In this document: positions 24,301 to 31,903 of the stretch, in pieces
Layout of the letters: each line of letters opens with the position of its first letter
Position numbering within the stretch: the stretch's first letter is position 1
From: Actinoplanes nipponensis
Lineage (GTDB): Bacteria > Actinomycetota > Actinomycetes > Mycobacteriales > Micromonosporaceae
Assembly: GCF_016862275.1 (NCBI RefSeq)
Contig: NZ_BOMQ01000043.1
Location: 1 to 64,000, forward strand
Length of the DNA: 64,000 bases
Reading direction: 5' to 3'
Position numbers and translations under genes: made by a program
The notes under the pieces: model-generated
Database searches by the model: none
The model's input: only the letters and a program-made list of their open reading frames with translations
What the model was told of the DNA's origin: nothing

Positions 24301-25617
24301 GGCCCAGTTCGGCGTCTGCCCGCTGCAACTGCCGTTCGCCTTGACCGTCTTGGTCTGCAGCGCGGCGCCGTGCAGCCACTTCTTGCTCATGCCGTCCCAG
24401 GTCGGGGTGTTGCCGTCGAGCGTGTTGGTCTGCCAGAGGCTCAGCGACTCACCGGCGCACCACGCGGTGTGCAGCAGGTACGCGTCGACGCTGGGCGTCT
24501 TGATCAGGCGCTTGCCGATCAGCGTGCTGATGTCGAACTGCACGTGGGCGCGCCACACGTCGGAGTAGTTGTCGTAGTTCGAGCCGATCCGGATGACGTC
24601 CCGGGGCCAGCTGTTGCCCGACACCCACTTGGTGTCCGGGCTGGACTTACTGACCGGCACCCACTTCTGGTACGCCTTGTCGTACGTCGGGTCGATGTAG
24701 ACCGGGTACTGGGCGTCCGCGTCCAGCAGCGTCTCGTCGACCGCGACCTTGAGCTCGCGGCCCTCGACCCGGACGTCGACCTCGGCCCGCTCGGCCAGGG
24801 CGCCGGGCGCGGCCGCCGTGGACGGGTCGGCGGCGATGGCCGGGGCGGCCTCGCGGGCCTGGCCCCGCAGCAGCGCGGCGGCCGGCTTCGCGGCCCGGCG
24901 CGCGGAGTCCCACGCGGCGGCCGGCGGCGCGCCGGCGATGATCCCGCGCGGACCCTTGATCGTGATCTCGTCGCCGGCCTCGGTCACCGTGGCCGAACCG
25001 CCGATCCGGTACGACGTCTCGCGCACCGCCGGGTTCGCCGCGGCGGCCGCGGTCCGCACGACCAGCACGTGCGAGAAGCCACCGGCCAGGGCCCGGGCCA
25101 CCAGGTCGACGTCGGGGAAGACGTTCGGGTAGGTCACCGTGTCGCCGGAGACGACGCCGGCCGGCAGGGCCGTGGGCCAGGACAGGCTGAAGTCGCTGCC
25201 GCCCTCGCGCAGCGTGGCGAACGGGCCGGCGCCGCCGGCCGAGAACGTGACGTCGGCGGCGGCGCGTGGGCGCAGCCGGCCGTCGGCGCCCTGGGCCAGT
25301 CCGGTGTCGAGGTCGATCCACCGGCCGGCGCGCTCGACCCGCTGCGGCTCGGCGTAGGTCTCGAACGAGAAGCTGCCCGACGGCAGCGCGACGACCCGGG
25401 TGGTCTCGTTCGCCTCGGCGAGCACCTCGACGGGCTTGTCGCACGCGGCGGCGAGCCGCTGCGCGGACGCCTCGGACGCGGCCACCGGCGCCGCGTCGGC
25501 GGCGACCCCGGACGGGCACGCTGCCGCCTGGGCCGCGCCGGGCCCGGTAGCCACGGTGAGAAAGGAGGTCAGGACGGCCAACGCCGTTCCCGACGCTATG
25601 CGGACATGCGACAGCAC
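21352..25617 (-). CDS. Giant secreted LamG/DNRLRE-type protein
   Basis: About 1421 residues with an N-terminal signal peptide ending AQAA. Residues about 260-450 look like a DNRLRE-type module (WRAHVQFDISTLIGKRLI). Three LamG/concanavalin-like modules follow (FTVAGWVKLGEK, FSVSAWAKLTDP, FTVAAWVSLDEL blocks), the first and second separated by a long Pro-Glu-Thr linker (EPTEPADPEPTDPG). It lies 42 bases upstream of the Rhs gene on the same strand, so it is probably co-expressed and may be an adhesin or delivery partner. I chose the GTG at 25617, about seven bases after GGGGGTGGG; longer starts up to 25692 exist. Confidence 0.85.
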   Translation of the reverse strand: MLSHVRIASGTALAVLTSFLTVATGPGAAQAAACPSGVAADAAPVAASEASAQRLAAACDKPVEVLAEANETTRVVALPSGSFSFETYAEPQRVERAGRWIDLDTGLAQGADGRLRPRAAADVTFSAGGAGPFATLREGGSDFSLSWPTALPAGVVSGDTVTYPNVFPDVDLVARALAGGFSHVLVVRTAAAAANPAVRETSYRIGGSATVTEAGDEITIKGPRGIIAGAPPAAAWDSARRAAKPAAALLRGQAREAAPAIAADPSTAAAPGALAERAEVDVRVEGRELKVAVDETLLDADAQYPVYIDPTYDKAYQKWVPVSKSSPDTKWVSGNSWPRDVIRIGSNYDNYSDVWRAHVQFDISTLIGKRLIKTPSVDAYLLHTAWCAGESLSLWQTNTLDGNTPTWDGMSKKWLHGAALQTKTVKANGSCSGQTPNWAKFTAGGVKSNVQRHADAGYTTITFGLRVPTESGGHWIKAERGKVRLKAEFQSKPTSPVAVRSAPGGACNKTSPGPWLNDSTPALYGKAADLDNSVRVRFDLTGPTTPATDYTSAAVKSNSEGTYNTPALKDGAYKWRVQGYDGTDETAWTSYCYFRMDQTRPSLPVVTRTSGPPVLGQPVSLSFSSTDTGSGVQRFEYGVGVDTRQSSVDAAGGKASATVPTDSGRTQIYVWARDVAGNYSERAIYNFFTGRVTPVEPAGLYRMTYDLRDDSGNDHDLSLLGSGPAYGADQAGRGGAALTLAAGSGCATTDALVRTDAEFTVAGWVKLGEKGGANKSVLTQVGTVLPAFGLTYNAGADRWEAAVTSADASTATWTVARATVAPTLNVWQHVAATVDPAGKLLRLYLDGKPAAEVALAKPTWDAQARTLIGCGGSAAATNAPFVGSIDQLGVWSGLLSQAQIAAAANELPAGAVAAFALRGNGADSSTHGYELTVPPLPEPTPEPEPTEPADPEPTDPGSTEPPAEPDPEPTGPQPEPTDTPEIPEETPEPETPEPTPTTPPAQPERAPEWVDDAFGRTVSAWNVAGDRCATSNRSLVRTNESFSVSAWAKLTDPSTMNQTVLGEDGTRVSGWFLGARANAQGVPFWSLMMKGTDAEGAASEFAGTTTEAFAATIGKWTHLTGVYTASTKTMTLYVDGRKVTSVVRTGTNWSATGMFTVGCAKYAGVPADHFRGAIADVRVWRGALTDTEVAGVRGGNAPVKLEGMWPLDGPRADEPTNFDDRSGNARHLTVNGAYGWERDRFATRDGALGLALADGSCAQTAGPAVRTDGSFTVAAWVSLDELTGTRTVVAQSGGIRQGFRLEYSGAAARWRFVMPQGDTAAAAAVEIRSQAAPVAGVWTHLAAVYDLPAKTVQLYVDGEPQRETPLPAPAAPWHAPGPLTVGCAGSTSDGRRADFLGGVVDDVRVWTSTVNPDLFGTFAHA

Positions 25618-25786
25618 TGTGGAACCCACCCCCGTGAGCAAGCATGAAAACTGCTCAGGACGGGTTGCAGCGCGCGAGGCGTCGCCTGTCAAAGCCCCCG
25701 CACTGACAGTTACGTGGCGCTAAAGCTAGGGGTCAGGATGATCACCGTCAATAGCGGAGATCATCAATTGGGTCACGGTCGTCGAA

Positions 25787-27334
25787 TCAGCGCTTGCCGA
25801 GCGGCACCACCAGCACCGCCTCGGTGCCGCCGCCCGCCCGGTTGCGCAGCTCGATGCTGCCTCGCAACTCGCCGGTGGCCAGCGCGCGCACGATCTGCAG
25901 GCCCAGCCGCTTGCTGGCGTCCGCGTGGAAGTCCGCCGGCAGGCCCTGGCCGTTGTCCGCGACGGTGACGTGCAACTGCTTGCGGAACCGGTGCGCCGAC
26001 ACCACCACCTCGCCGGTCGGCGCCGGCGGGAGCAGGGACGGCTCGGGCGCCGGGGCGTCCTCGTCCGGGGCCGGGAAGCCGTGCTCCACCGCGTTGATCA
26101 GCAGCTCGTTGAGCACCATCACCAGCGAGGTGGCGATCTCGGCGGGCAGGACGCCGAACGTGCCCTCGCGGCGCATCTTGATGGTGATCTCGGTGGCCGC
26201 GACCTCGGTGGCCGCCGTGGCGACTCGGTCCACGATGCCGTCGAAGTCGACCGCCTCGTCGCTCGACATGGACAGCGTCTCGTGCACCAGGGCGATCGAC
26301 GCGACCCGGCGTACCGACTCCTGCAGCGCGACCCGGGCCTCCGGGGCGTTGACCCGGCGGGCCTGCAGGCGCAGCAGGGCCGCCACCGTCTGCAGGTTGT
26401 TCTTCACCCGGTGATGGATCTCCCGGATGGTCGCATCCTTGGTCATCAGGGCCCGGTCCCGGCGGCGGACCTCGGTGACGTCGCGGGCCAGCACCAGGGC
26501 GCCGATCGGCACGCCCGCCGGCATCAGCGGCAGCGCCCGCATCAGCACGGTGGCTCCCCGGGCCTCCACCTCCTTGCGGGGTGGCGCCTCCCCGCGCAGC
26601 GAGGTGAGGATGCGCTCGGCCGCGTCGGTGCCCTCCAGCGGGTCGGCCGCCAGCCGGCTGGACAGCACGGACAGCTCCTCGCCGACCAGGTGCGCGTTGA
26701 AGCCGAGCCGCCGGTACGCCGACTGCGCGTTCGGGCTGGCGTAGGTGACCTTGCCGCTCGCGTCCAGCCGGATCAGCCCGTCGCCGACGCGCGGCGCCGA
26801 GGTGGTCTCGCCCGGGTGGGCGGGCGCGGGGAAGGTGCCGTCGGCGACCATCTGGGCCAGGTCGTCGGCCGTGGTCAGGTAGTTGAGCTCCAGCTGGCTC
26901 GGGGTGCGCGCGGTGGACAGGTTGGTGTCGCGGCCGATCACCGCGATGACCTCGATGTTCTCGTCCGCGCCGCGCCGGCGTACCGGGATCGCCTCGTGCC
27001 GGGCCGGGGTGTCGCCGTACCAGACCGGGTCGCCCTCGCGCCAGATCCGGCCCTGGACGTACGCGATGTCCAGGTGGGCCACCTCCGGGCCGCCGACCTT
27101 CTTGCCCACCTGGTCGTCCTGGTACGCCGTGGAGGAGGTGTTCGGGCGCACCTGGGCCACGCAGAGGAACTCGCGCGGCCGGCCCTCCTCGCCCCGCACC
27201 GGCACCCAGAGCAGCAGGTCGGCGAAGGAGAGGTCGGACAGCAGCTGCCAGTCGCCGGCGAGCCGGGTGAGGTGGTCGATGTCTTCGGGACCGAGGCCGG
27301 TGTGCTCTTCGGCGAGATCGCGCAGGGTGGACAC
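25787..27334 (-). CDS. pdtaS: Soluble HisKA_2 sensor histidine kinase, PdtaS-like
   Basis: 515 residues: a GAF-like N-terminal domain (about 30-165), a PAS domain (about 180-290) and a HisKA_2/HATPase kinase. IREIHHRVKNNLQTVAALL at 304-322 holds the phospho-acceptor His, LNELLINAVEHGF is the N-box and ADNGQGLPADF the G1 box. No membrane segment is present. This is the architecture of M. tuberculosis PdtaS, which signals to the RNA-binding antiterminator PdtaR; no pdtaR is in this window. It begins the conserved block shared with mycobacteria. The start is a GTG. A Pro-rich loop of about 20 residues is inserted in the ATPase domain. Confidence 0.88.
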   Translation of the reverse strand: MSTLRDLAEEHTGLGPEDIDHLTRLAGDWQLLSDLSFADLLLWVPVRGEEGRPREFLCVAQVRPNTSSTAYQDDQVGKKVGGPEVAHLDIAYVQGRIWREGDPVWYGDTPARHEAIPVRRRGADENIEVIAVIGRDTNLSTARTPSQLELNYLTTADDLAQMVADGTFPAPAHPGETTSAPRVGDGLIRLDASGKVTYASPNAQSAYRRLGFNAHLVGEELSVLSSRLAADPLEGTDAAERILTSLRGEAPPRKEVEARGATVLMRALPLMPAGVPIGALVLARDVTEVRRRDRALMTKDATIREIHHRVKNNLQTVAALLRLQARRVNAPEARVALQESVRRVASIALVHETLSMSSDEAVDFDGIVDRVATAATEVAATEITIKMRREGTFGVLPAEIATSLVMVLNELLINAVEHGFPAPDEDAPAPEPSLLPPAPTGEVVVSAHRFRKQLHVTVADNGQGLPADFHADASKRLGLQIVRALATGELRGSIELRNRAGGGTEAVLVVPLGKR

Positions 27335-27369
27335 GGCTCAAGCGTGCCATGCCCACCCGGGCGTCACGA

Positions 27370-28425
27370 TCAGAGCGTCGAGGTGACCTTCTTGAGGCCG
27401 CGCGGCGCGTCCGGGTCCTCGCCGCGGGCCAGCGCCAGGGCCAGCGCCAGCCGCTGCAACGGCAGGATGTCGAGCAGTGGGGCATAGCGCTCGTCGACCG
27501 CGGGGACGGCGAGCCGCCCGGCGGCGCCCGGGATGTCGGTGGCGCCGACCGTGACGACGTCGGCGCGGCGTTCCCCGAGGCGGGTCACCACGTCGGCCAT
27601 GGAGGCGCCGCCGGGCCCGGTGCCGACGACCGCGAGCACCGGCACGTCCGGGTCGGCCATCGCCAGCGGCCCGTGCAGCAGGTCGGCGCCGGAGAAGGAC
27701 AGGGCCGGCAGGTACGACGTCTCCATCAGCTTCAGGGCGGTCTCCCGGGCGGTCGGGTAGGCGTACCCCCGGCCGGTCGTGACCAGGCGCGACGCGAAGC
27801 GGTAGCGCTGCGCCAGTTCCTCGGCGCCGGATGCGGCGAGGGCGTCCCGGGCGAGCTGCGGCAGCTTCGCCAGCGCGGCGCGCTCCTCGGCGGGCAGCGT
27901 GCCGTCGCCGTTGCGGACGCCCTCGACCAGCAGGAGCAGCGCCAGCAGCTCGGCCGTGTACGTCTTGGTGGCGGCCACCGCCCGCTCGTGCCCGGCGGCC
28001 ACGTCCACCGAGAGCTCGGCGGTCCGGGCGAGTGGGGAATCGGGATTGTTGGTCACCGCGAGGGTGAGCGCGCCGCTCCCCCGGGCGACCTTGAGAACCT
28101 CGGTGAGGTCCGGCGAGCCGCCGCTCTGGCTGACCCCCACCACCAGCGCGCCGGCCAGGTCGGGGCGCGCGCCGTAGAGGGTGATGGCGCTGGGCGAGGC
28201 GAGACCGACCGGGATGCCCAGCCGGATCTCGGTGAGGTACGCGGCGTAGAGCGCCGCGTGGTCGGAGGTGCCGCGGCCGACGAGGACCACGTGCCGGGGC
28301 CGCCGTTCGGCCACCCGGGCCGCGACCGCCGCGATCGCCTTCGCGGGCCCGCCCTCCAGCAGCCGTGCGTAACCCTCCGGCTGCTCTGCGATGTCGGCCG
28401 CCATTCCCTGGCCTCGCTGCGTCAC
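27370..28425 (-). CDS. Double SIS-domain sugar-phosphate isomerase/deaminase-like protein
   Basis: 351 residues with two SIS domains, equivalent to the isomerase half of GlmS without the glutaminase domain: VLVGRGTSDHAALYAAY, VGVSQSGGSPDLTEVL and the SAELS-like region in the first, then GRGYAYPTARETALKLMET and SFSGADLLHGPLAM in the second. Such proteins deaminate or isomerise amino-sugar phosphates such as glucosamine-6-phosphate. The GTG at 28425 follows GGGGTGGG; an ATG at 28404 is also possible. It is divergent from the TPR gene, and the region between has inverted and direct repeats that could bind a regulator. Confidence 0.85.
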   Translation of the reverse strand: MTQRGQGMAADIAEQPEGYARLLEGGPAKAIAAVAARVAERRPRHVVLVGRGTSDHAALYAAYLTEIRLGIPVGLASPSAITLYGARPDLAGALVVGVSQSGGSPDLTEVLKVARGSGALTLAVTNNPDSPLARTAELSVDVAAGHERAVAATKTYTAELLALLLLVEGVRNGDGTLPAEERAALAKLPQLARDALAASGAEELAQRYRFASRLVTTGRGYAYPTARETALKLMETSYLPALSFSGADLLHGPLAMADPDVPVLAVVGTGPGGASMADVVTRLGERRADVVTVGATDIPGAAGRLAVPAVDERYAPLLDILPLQRLALALALARGEDPDAPRGLKKVTSTL

Positions 28426-28454
28426 TGACCCACCCCTTCATGCGCGGTAAAGCT

Positions 28455-28525
28455 CGTTGCGTGCGCAGTCTTGCAGGTTTGAGCTGCCAAACGCAACGTT
28501 TCGAGCACGGATGCGCAGGGATTGC
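28455..28525. promoter_or_regulatory. Nested inverted and direct repeats before the SIS gene
   Basis: CGTTGCGT at 28455-28462 is the exact inverse of ACGCAACG at 28491-28498, and inside it GTTTG (28477-28481) pairs with CAAAC (28488-28492). TGCGCAG followed by TTGC occurs twice, at 28462 and 28512, 50 bases apart. The region separates two divergent genes, so it is a good place for an operator. It does not match the DasR consensus that I remember for aminosugar genes. Confidence 0.45.
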
Positions 28526-28600
28526 GGCCTGACATATCGAAATTCCTCGCCTAGGCTCTCGTCGGTGGCACACCGCGTGCCACCCGAGGAAGGCGTGGCC

Positions 28601-30223
28601 ATGGAAGACCCCCGGCGCTCCGCCGACCGCGACCTCGAGCAGGCCCGCGCGGCGCTCGAACGCGGCGAGATGCACCACGCCGCCGACCACCTGGCCGGTG
28701 CGATCGCGCACGCGCCGACGTTGCCGGAGACCCACGAGCTGCTCAGCCGGCTGGCGGCCCGCGCGGACGGCGCCCTGGAGCTCTTCCCGCTGGAGCAGCA
28801 CGCCTTCGTCGGCACCGTGGTCGCCCGGGCCCACCTGCTCGCCGCGGCCGGCCGGCCCGAGGACGGGCTGCCCCTGCTGGTCGCCGCGAGCGGACACACC
28901 CCCGGCGTCGACTGGGCCGGTGTGCCGTGGGTCAGCGACCCGGCGCTGGGCGCCCGGATGGAACCGGGCCTGCTGGCCCAGATCGTCATGCAGCTCTGCA
29001 CCACCATCGGCGACCCGGCGCCCGAGGCCGGCCGCGAGTCCCTGCTGCCCTATCTGACCCTCGTCCGGCACGCCGTGACGGCGCACCCGGAGCAGGCCAT
29101 GCTGCTCGGCGCGGGCTCGGCCCTGGCCCGCCGGCTCGGCGAGCCGGCCCTGGCGGTGGAATGGGCCGTGCGCGGCGCCCGGCTCCGGCCGTCGAAGCTG
29201 GCCGAGATCTGGCTGGGCTACGCCTACCGCAGCGCCGACCGTATCCCCGAGTCCCTGGCGGCCCTGCGCCGCGCGGTCATGTACGACCCCGAGGACCTCT
29301 CGGTGTACGCCGACATCGCCGGCACCCTGGCCGACCACGGCCGCCTCGACGACGCGCTCGCCTGGGCCGACCGGGCGCTGGCCAAGGATCCCGAGTTCGA
29401 CTGCGCGGTGCACACCGCGCACCGGCTGCGTTACCGCGCCGACGGTGACCTGTCCCACCTGGTCCGGCTGGCCGATTTCCAGCGCGACCATCCCGACGAC
29501 ACCCACGAGCACGCCGACCTGGCGGACTGCTGCGCCGACCAGCCGTGGCTCAGCCGGGTGCCGTCCGGGCCGGGCCCGGCTGCCGATCCCGCCCGCGGGC
29601 CGGGCGATCCCGCGCAGCCCACGCCGGCCGCCGTGCAGCGGCTGCACCGGGTCGCCCACCCGCTGTGGCCGCACCCGCCGGCGGCCTACGACGCGGCGCT
29701 CGGGCTGGTGCTGGTGGAGCCGGCCGAACTGCTCGCCCTCATCGCCCACCCGCCGGCCGCCCCGGACAACGAGGTGGGCCGGGCGCTGGCCGCCCACGAC
29801 CCGGCCCTGTGGACGCGCTGCGCGCAGGCCTGGGCCTGCCTGGGCCTGCTGCACCAGCGCACGGACGAGCCGTGGGCGGCGTCGCTGCGCCGCCGCCTGC
29901 TGACCGGGCTGGCCACCGCGGGCACCGACCAGATCGCCGAGGCGGCCCTCTTCGCCCTGGTCACGGCCGCCTGGGTGGACCCGTCGGCCCGGGCCGACGT
30001 GGCCGCGCTGGTCACCCGGCGGCTGGCCGAGACCGCGGCGCACCCGATCGCCTGGTCGGTGGCGCAGCTGGCGCTGGCCACCCCGGAGCTCGCGCCGGAG
30101 GTGCGGCTGCGGGCCGCGGAGGTGGTCCGCGCGGAGGAGGACCACTCGGCGGCCGGGCCGCCCCGGCCGCGCCGCCGCGGTGACCGCCTGCGGCGCTGGC
30201 TCTCGGGCCGTCCTACTCGATGA
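28601..30223 (+). CDS. TPR-repeat helical protein
   Basis: 540 residues, almost entirely helical and Ala/Leu/Arg-rich. Tetratricopeptide-like units are clearest at about 5-50 (LEQARAALERGEMHHAADHL) and 185-275 (AVEWAVRGARLRPSKLAEIW, SLAALRRAVMYDPEDLSVYA, DALAWADRALAKDPEF). There is no signal peptide, membrane segment or enzyme motif, so it is probably a cytosolic scaffold. GAGGAAGG sits seven bases before the ATG. It converges on the biotinyl-protein gene and overlaps its 3' end by 11 bases. Its partner is not evident from the neighbours. Confidence 0.8.
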   Translation: MEDPRRSADRDLEQARAALERGEMHHAADHLAGAIAHAPTLPETHELLSRLAARADGALELFPLEQHAFVGTVVARAHLLAAAGRPEDGLPLLVAASGHTPGVDWAGVPWVSDPALGARMEPGLLAQIVMQLCTTIGDPAPEAGRESLLPYLTLVRHAVTAHPEQAMLLGAGSALARRLGEPALAVEWAVRGARLRPSKLAEIWLGYAYRSADRIPESLAALRRAVMYDPEDLSVYADIAGTLADHGRLDDALAWADRALAKDPEFDCAVHTAHRLRYRADGDLSHLVRLADFQRDHPDDTHEHADLADCCADQPWLSRVPSGPGPAADPARGPGDPAQPTPAAVQRLHRVAHPLWPHPPAAYDAALGLVLVEPAELLALIAHPPAAPDNEVGRALAAHDPALWTRCAQAWACLGLLHQRTDEPWAASLRRRLLTGLATAGTDQIAEAALFALVTAAWVDPSARADVAALVTRRLAETAAHPIAWSVAQLALATPELAPEVRLRAAEVVRAEEDHSAAGPPRPRRRGDRLRRWLSGRPTR

Positions 30224-30428
30224 CGGCGATCAGGTCGCCCTCCTGCACCACGTCGCCCTCGTTGACCGCGAGCTGAGCCACGACCCCGTCGGACTCCGCG
30301 AGCACCGGGATCTCCATCTTCATGGACTCGAGGATCACGAGGGTGTCGCCCTCCTCGACGTCGGCGCCGGCGGCGGCCACGACCTTCCACACATTGGCCA
30401 CCATCTCGGCTCGGATCTCGTCGGCCAT
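30213..30428 (-). CDS. Biotin/lipoyl-attachment carrier protein, TB7.3 family
   Basis: 71 residues, a stand-alone biotinyl domain. The attachment site is Lys37 in ESMKMEIPV, with the flanking GDTLVILESMKM and GDLIAVIE strands. It matches the mycobacterial TB7.3 protein (Rv3221c), which also lies beside the anti-sigma and sigH genes. The carboxylase it serves is not known; by family knowledge it is biotinylated in vivo. The ATG at 30428 is preceded by GAGGAGGA. Conserved placement next to rsrA/sigR suggests old linkage rather than shared function. Confidence 0.92.
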   Translation of the reverse strand: MADEIRAEMVANVWKVVAAAGADVEEGDTLVILESMKMEIPVLAESDGVVAQLAVNEGDVVQEGDLIAVIE

Positions 30429-30570
30429 GGTGAAGTCCTCCTCGTCGGCACAGCTGAAGTGACGGTATCCAATCACGGGCGCGTCGGGCGGGCATATGGG
30501 GCGTGCCGGGGCGTCGCGGCGGGAGCGTCTACCATCGGCGGGTTGACCGCGAGGACGAACGGAGATCGAC

Positions 30571-30645
30571 ATGGCGAAGAAGTCGCGCAAGAAGAAGGCC
30601 CGGAAGAAGAGCGCTGCGAACCACGGCAAGCGTCCCAACTCCTGA
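30571..30645 (+). CDS. Ribosomal protein bL37, 24 residues
   Basis: A 24-codon gene coding a very basic peptide that begins MAKKSRKKKARKK and ends NHGKRPNS. This matches the tiny actinobacterial large-subunit protein bL37 first seen in mycobacterial ribosome structures, as I recall it. GGAG is seven bases before the ATG and a strong terminator begins 15 bases after the stop, so it is a complete one-gene unit. It lies on the opposite strand between the biotinyl protein and the anti-sigma gene, a place consistent with the mycobacterial order. Confidence 0.85.
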   Translation: MAKKSRKKKARKKSAANHGKRPNS

Positions 30646-30660
30646 GCCGTGGCACACGGG

Positions 30661-30690
30661 AAGGGCCGGTAGCGTGCGCTACCGGCCCTT
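30661..30690. terminator. Strong hairpin terminator after bL37
   Basis: AAGGGCCGGTAGCG at 30661-30674 is exactly complementary to CGCTACCGGCCCTT at 30677-30690, a 13-14-bp perfect stem with a tiny loop, followed by TTCTTCC. It can serve bL37 on the plus strand and the rsrA gene converging from the other side. Confidence 0.9.
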
Positions 30691-30715
30691 CTTCCGTGTC
30701 TGGCGCCCCCCGCGG

Positions 30716-31003
30716 TCAGGGCAGGAACTCGTGGCTCTCCGCCTCGACCGCGTACTCGCTGAGCTTCGTGCGGAGCCGCTCGCGCAGCTCCCTCGGCGCT
30801 GTCTCGTCGCCGCAGCAACGGGCGACGAGCGCCTTCACCTCGTGCTCGATGCCGTACTCGCGCAGGCAGTCGGAGCAGTCGTCGAGGTGCCGCTGGATCA
30901 GCTCGCGCCGGTCGTCGCTGCACTCCAGATCGAGATACAGGTAGACCTCGCTGATCACGACGCTGCAGTCGGTCTTCTGGGCTTCGTCGTTCACGTCGCT
31001 CAC
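30716..31003 (-). CDS. rsrA: Zinc anti-sigma factor RsrA/RshA
   Basis: 95 residues of the ZAS family: Cys13, His39, Cys43 and Cys46, the last three in RHLDDCSDC, bind zinc and include the redox switch Cys pair. When oxidised it releases SigR. Cys28 and Cys62-Cys63 are additional. The ATG at 31003 overlaps the sigR stop (ATGA), so the two are made in a fixed ratio. Family members respond to disulfide stress in mycothiol-producing actinomycetes. The gene ends at the shared bidirectional terminator. Confidence 0.94.
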   Translation of the reverse strand: MSDVNDEAQKTDCSVVISEVYLYLDLECSDDRRELIQRHLDDCSDCLREYGIEHEVKALVARCCGDETAPRELRERLRTKLSEYAVEAESHEFLP

Positions 31004-31632
31004 GCCTCCTGTGCGGCGGGCGCGCCGGAGGTGCGGGTGATGCCCCGGTCCAGCGCGTACTGCTCGAGCAGTTTGCGCAGGTTCCGCCGGCCGCGGTGCA
31101 GCCGGGACATGACGGTGCCGATCGGCGTGCCCATGATGTCGGCGATCTCCTTGTACGAGAAACCCTCGACATCGGCGAGGTAGACGGCGAGCCGGAACTC
31201 CTCCGGCAACTGCTGCAGGGCGTCCTTGATGTCGCTGTCGGGCAGCCGGTCCAGCGCCTCGGTCTCGGCCGAGCGCAGACCCGCGGACGTGTGCGACTCC
31301 GACGAGGCCAGCTGCCAGTCCGAGATCTCCTCGGTGGGCGCCTGCACGGGCTGCCGCTGCTTGCGCCGGTACGAGTTGATGTAGGTGTTCGTCAGGATCC
31401 GGTACAGCCAGGCCTTGAGGTTCGTGCCCTCCTCGAACTGGTGGAACGCGGAGAACGCCTTGAGGAAGGTCTCCTGGACGAGGTCCTCGGCATCGGCCGG
31501 GTTGCGCGTCATGCGCAGCCCCGCCGCGTACAGCTGGTCGACGAAGGGCAGCGCGTCCCGTTCGAAGCGCGCCCGGCGCTCCTCGGTCCTCTCGCTGCGT
31601 TCCGTCCGTTCCGTCCGCTCTGCTGGCGTCAC
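31000..31632 (-). CDS. sigR: ECF sigma factor SigR/SigH (short isoform)
   Basis: 210 residues from the GTG at 31632, eight bases after GGGGAG. Region 2 is NPADAEDLVQETFLKAF with KAWLYRILTNTYINSYRRKQ; region 4 is QLPEEFRLAVYLADVEGFSY, EIADIMGTPIGTVMSRLHRG. These match the thiol-oxidative-stress sigma factors SigR (Streptomyces) and SigH (Mycobacterium), which direct RNA polymerase to GGAAT-N18-GTT promoters. The open frame runs on upstream in frame to 31980, and a second translational start at 31833 would give a long isoform (separate entry). It is followed by the overlapping rsrA gene. Confidence 0.93.
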   Translation of the reverse strand: MTPAERTERTERSERTEERRARFERDALPFVDQLYAAGLRMTRNPADAEDLVQETFLKAFSAFHQFEEGTNLKAWLYRILTNTYINSYRRKQRQPVQAPTEEISDWQLASSESHTSAGLRSAETEALDRLPDSDIKDALQQLPEEFRLAVYLADVEGFSYKEIADIMGTPIGTVMSRLHRGRRNLRKLLEQYALDRGITRTSGAPAAQEA

Positions 31633-31833
31633 CCGCACGTCTCCCCTCGACCGCCCCGCCGAGGATACGGGTAGTGCCCCGTCCGCAGATTCAAAAACCG
31701 CCGGTGTGCTCACGCTCACCGATGACGGGACGGGCGCCGGGACGGCAGCGGGCCACTCCGGCGCGTACAGCAACTGCCGCACCTTGCGCGCCTCAAGGCC
31801 GCCGCGCTCGGCGAATCCGGTTCCGGCTTGCAC
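31633..31833 (-). other. In-frame N-terminal extension giving a SigR-prime long isoform
   Basis: A GTG at 31833 is in frame with sigR and lies nine bases after GGAAGGGG (31843-31850, read on the minus strand). Translation from it adds 67 residues (VQAGTGFAERGGLEARKVRQ at the start) to make a 277-residue protein. The site is about 35-40 bases downstream of the expected transcription start of the SigR-type promoter. Streptomyces coelicolor makes an unstable 55-residue-longer SigR-prime from such a promoter; equivalence here is inference. Confidence 0.6.
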
Positions 31834-31874
31834 TTTGGGGTACCCCTTCCGACGTACAGCCTTCCGGGTTGTGC

Positions 31875-31900
31875 AACGACGCCGGGCCGGTCGGCATTCC
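31875..31900 (-). promoter_or_regulatory. SigR-type autoregulatory promoter
   Basis: On the minus strand GGAAT (31896-31900) is followed by exactly 18 bases and then GTT (31875-31877), the consensus for SigR/SigH-dependent promoters. It lies in the 70-base space between the hydrolase stop and the long-isoform GTG of sigR, pointing to positive feedback by SigR on its own gene. Confidence 0.8.
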
Positions 31901-31903
31901 GCC

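Noticed and set aside
21358..25647. A 1429-codon open frame opposite the LamG gene
   Set aside because: Low-complexity Arg/Gly/Val translation opposite clear LamG modules; codon position bias favours the minus strand.
9300..25780. Integrative element with integrase, attachment sites or tRNA edge
   Set aside because: No integrase, recombinase or transposase gene and no tRNA were found at or near either boundary; only gene order suggests insertion.
28426..28600. DasR (GntR) operator upstream of the SIS-domain gene
   Set aside because: No sequence close to the ACTGGTCTAGACCACT consensus that I remember is present; the repeats there have another form.
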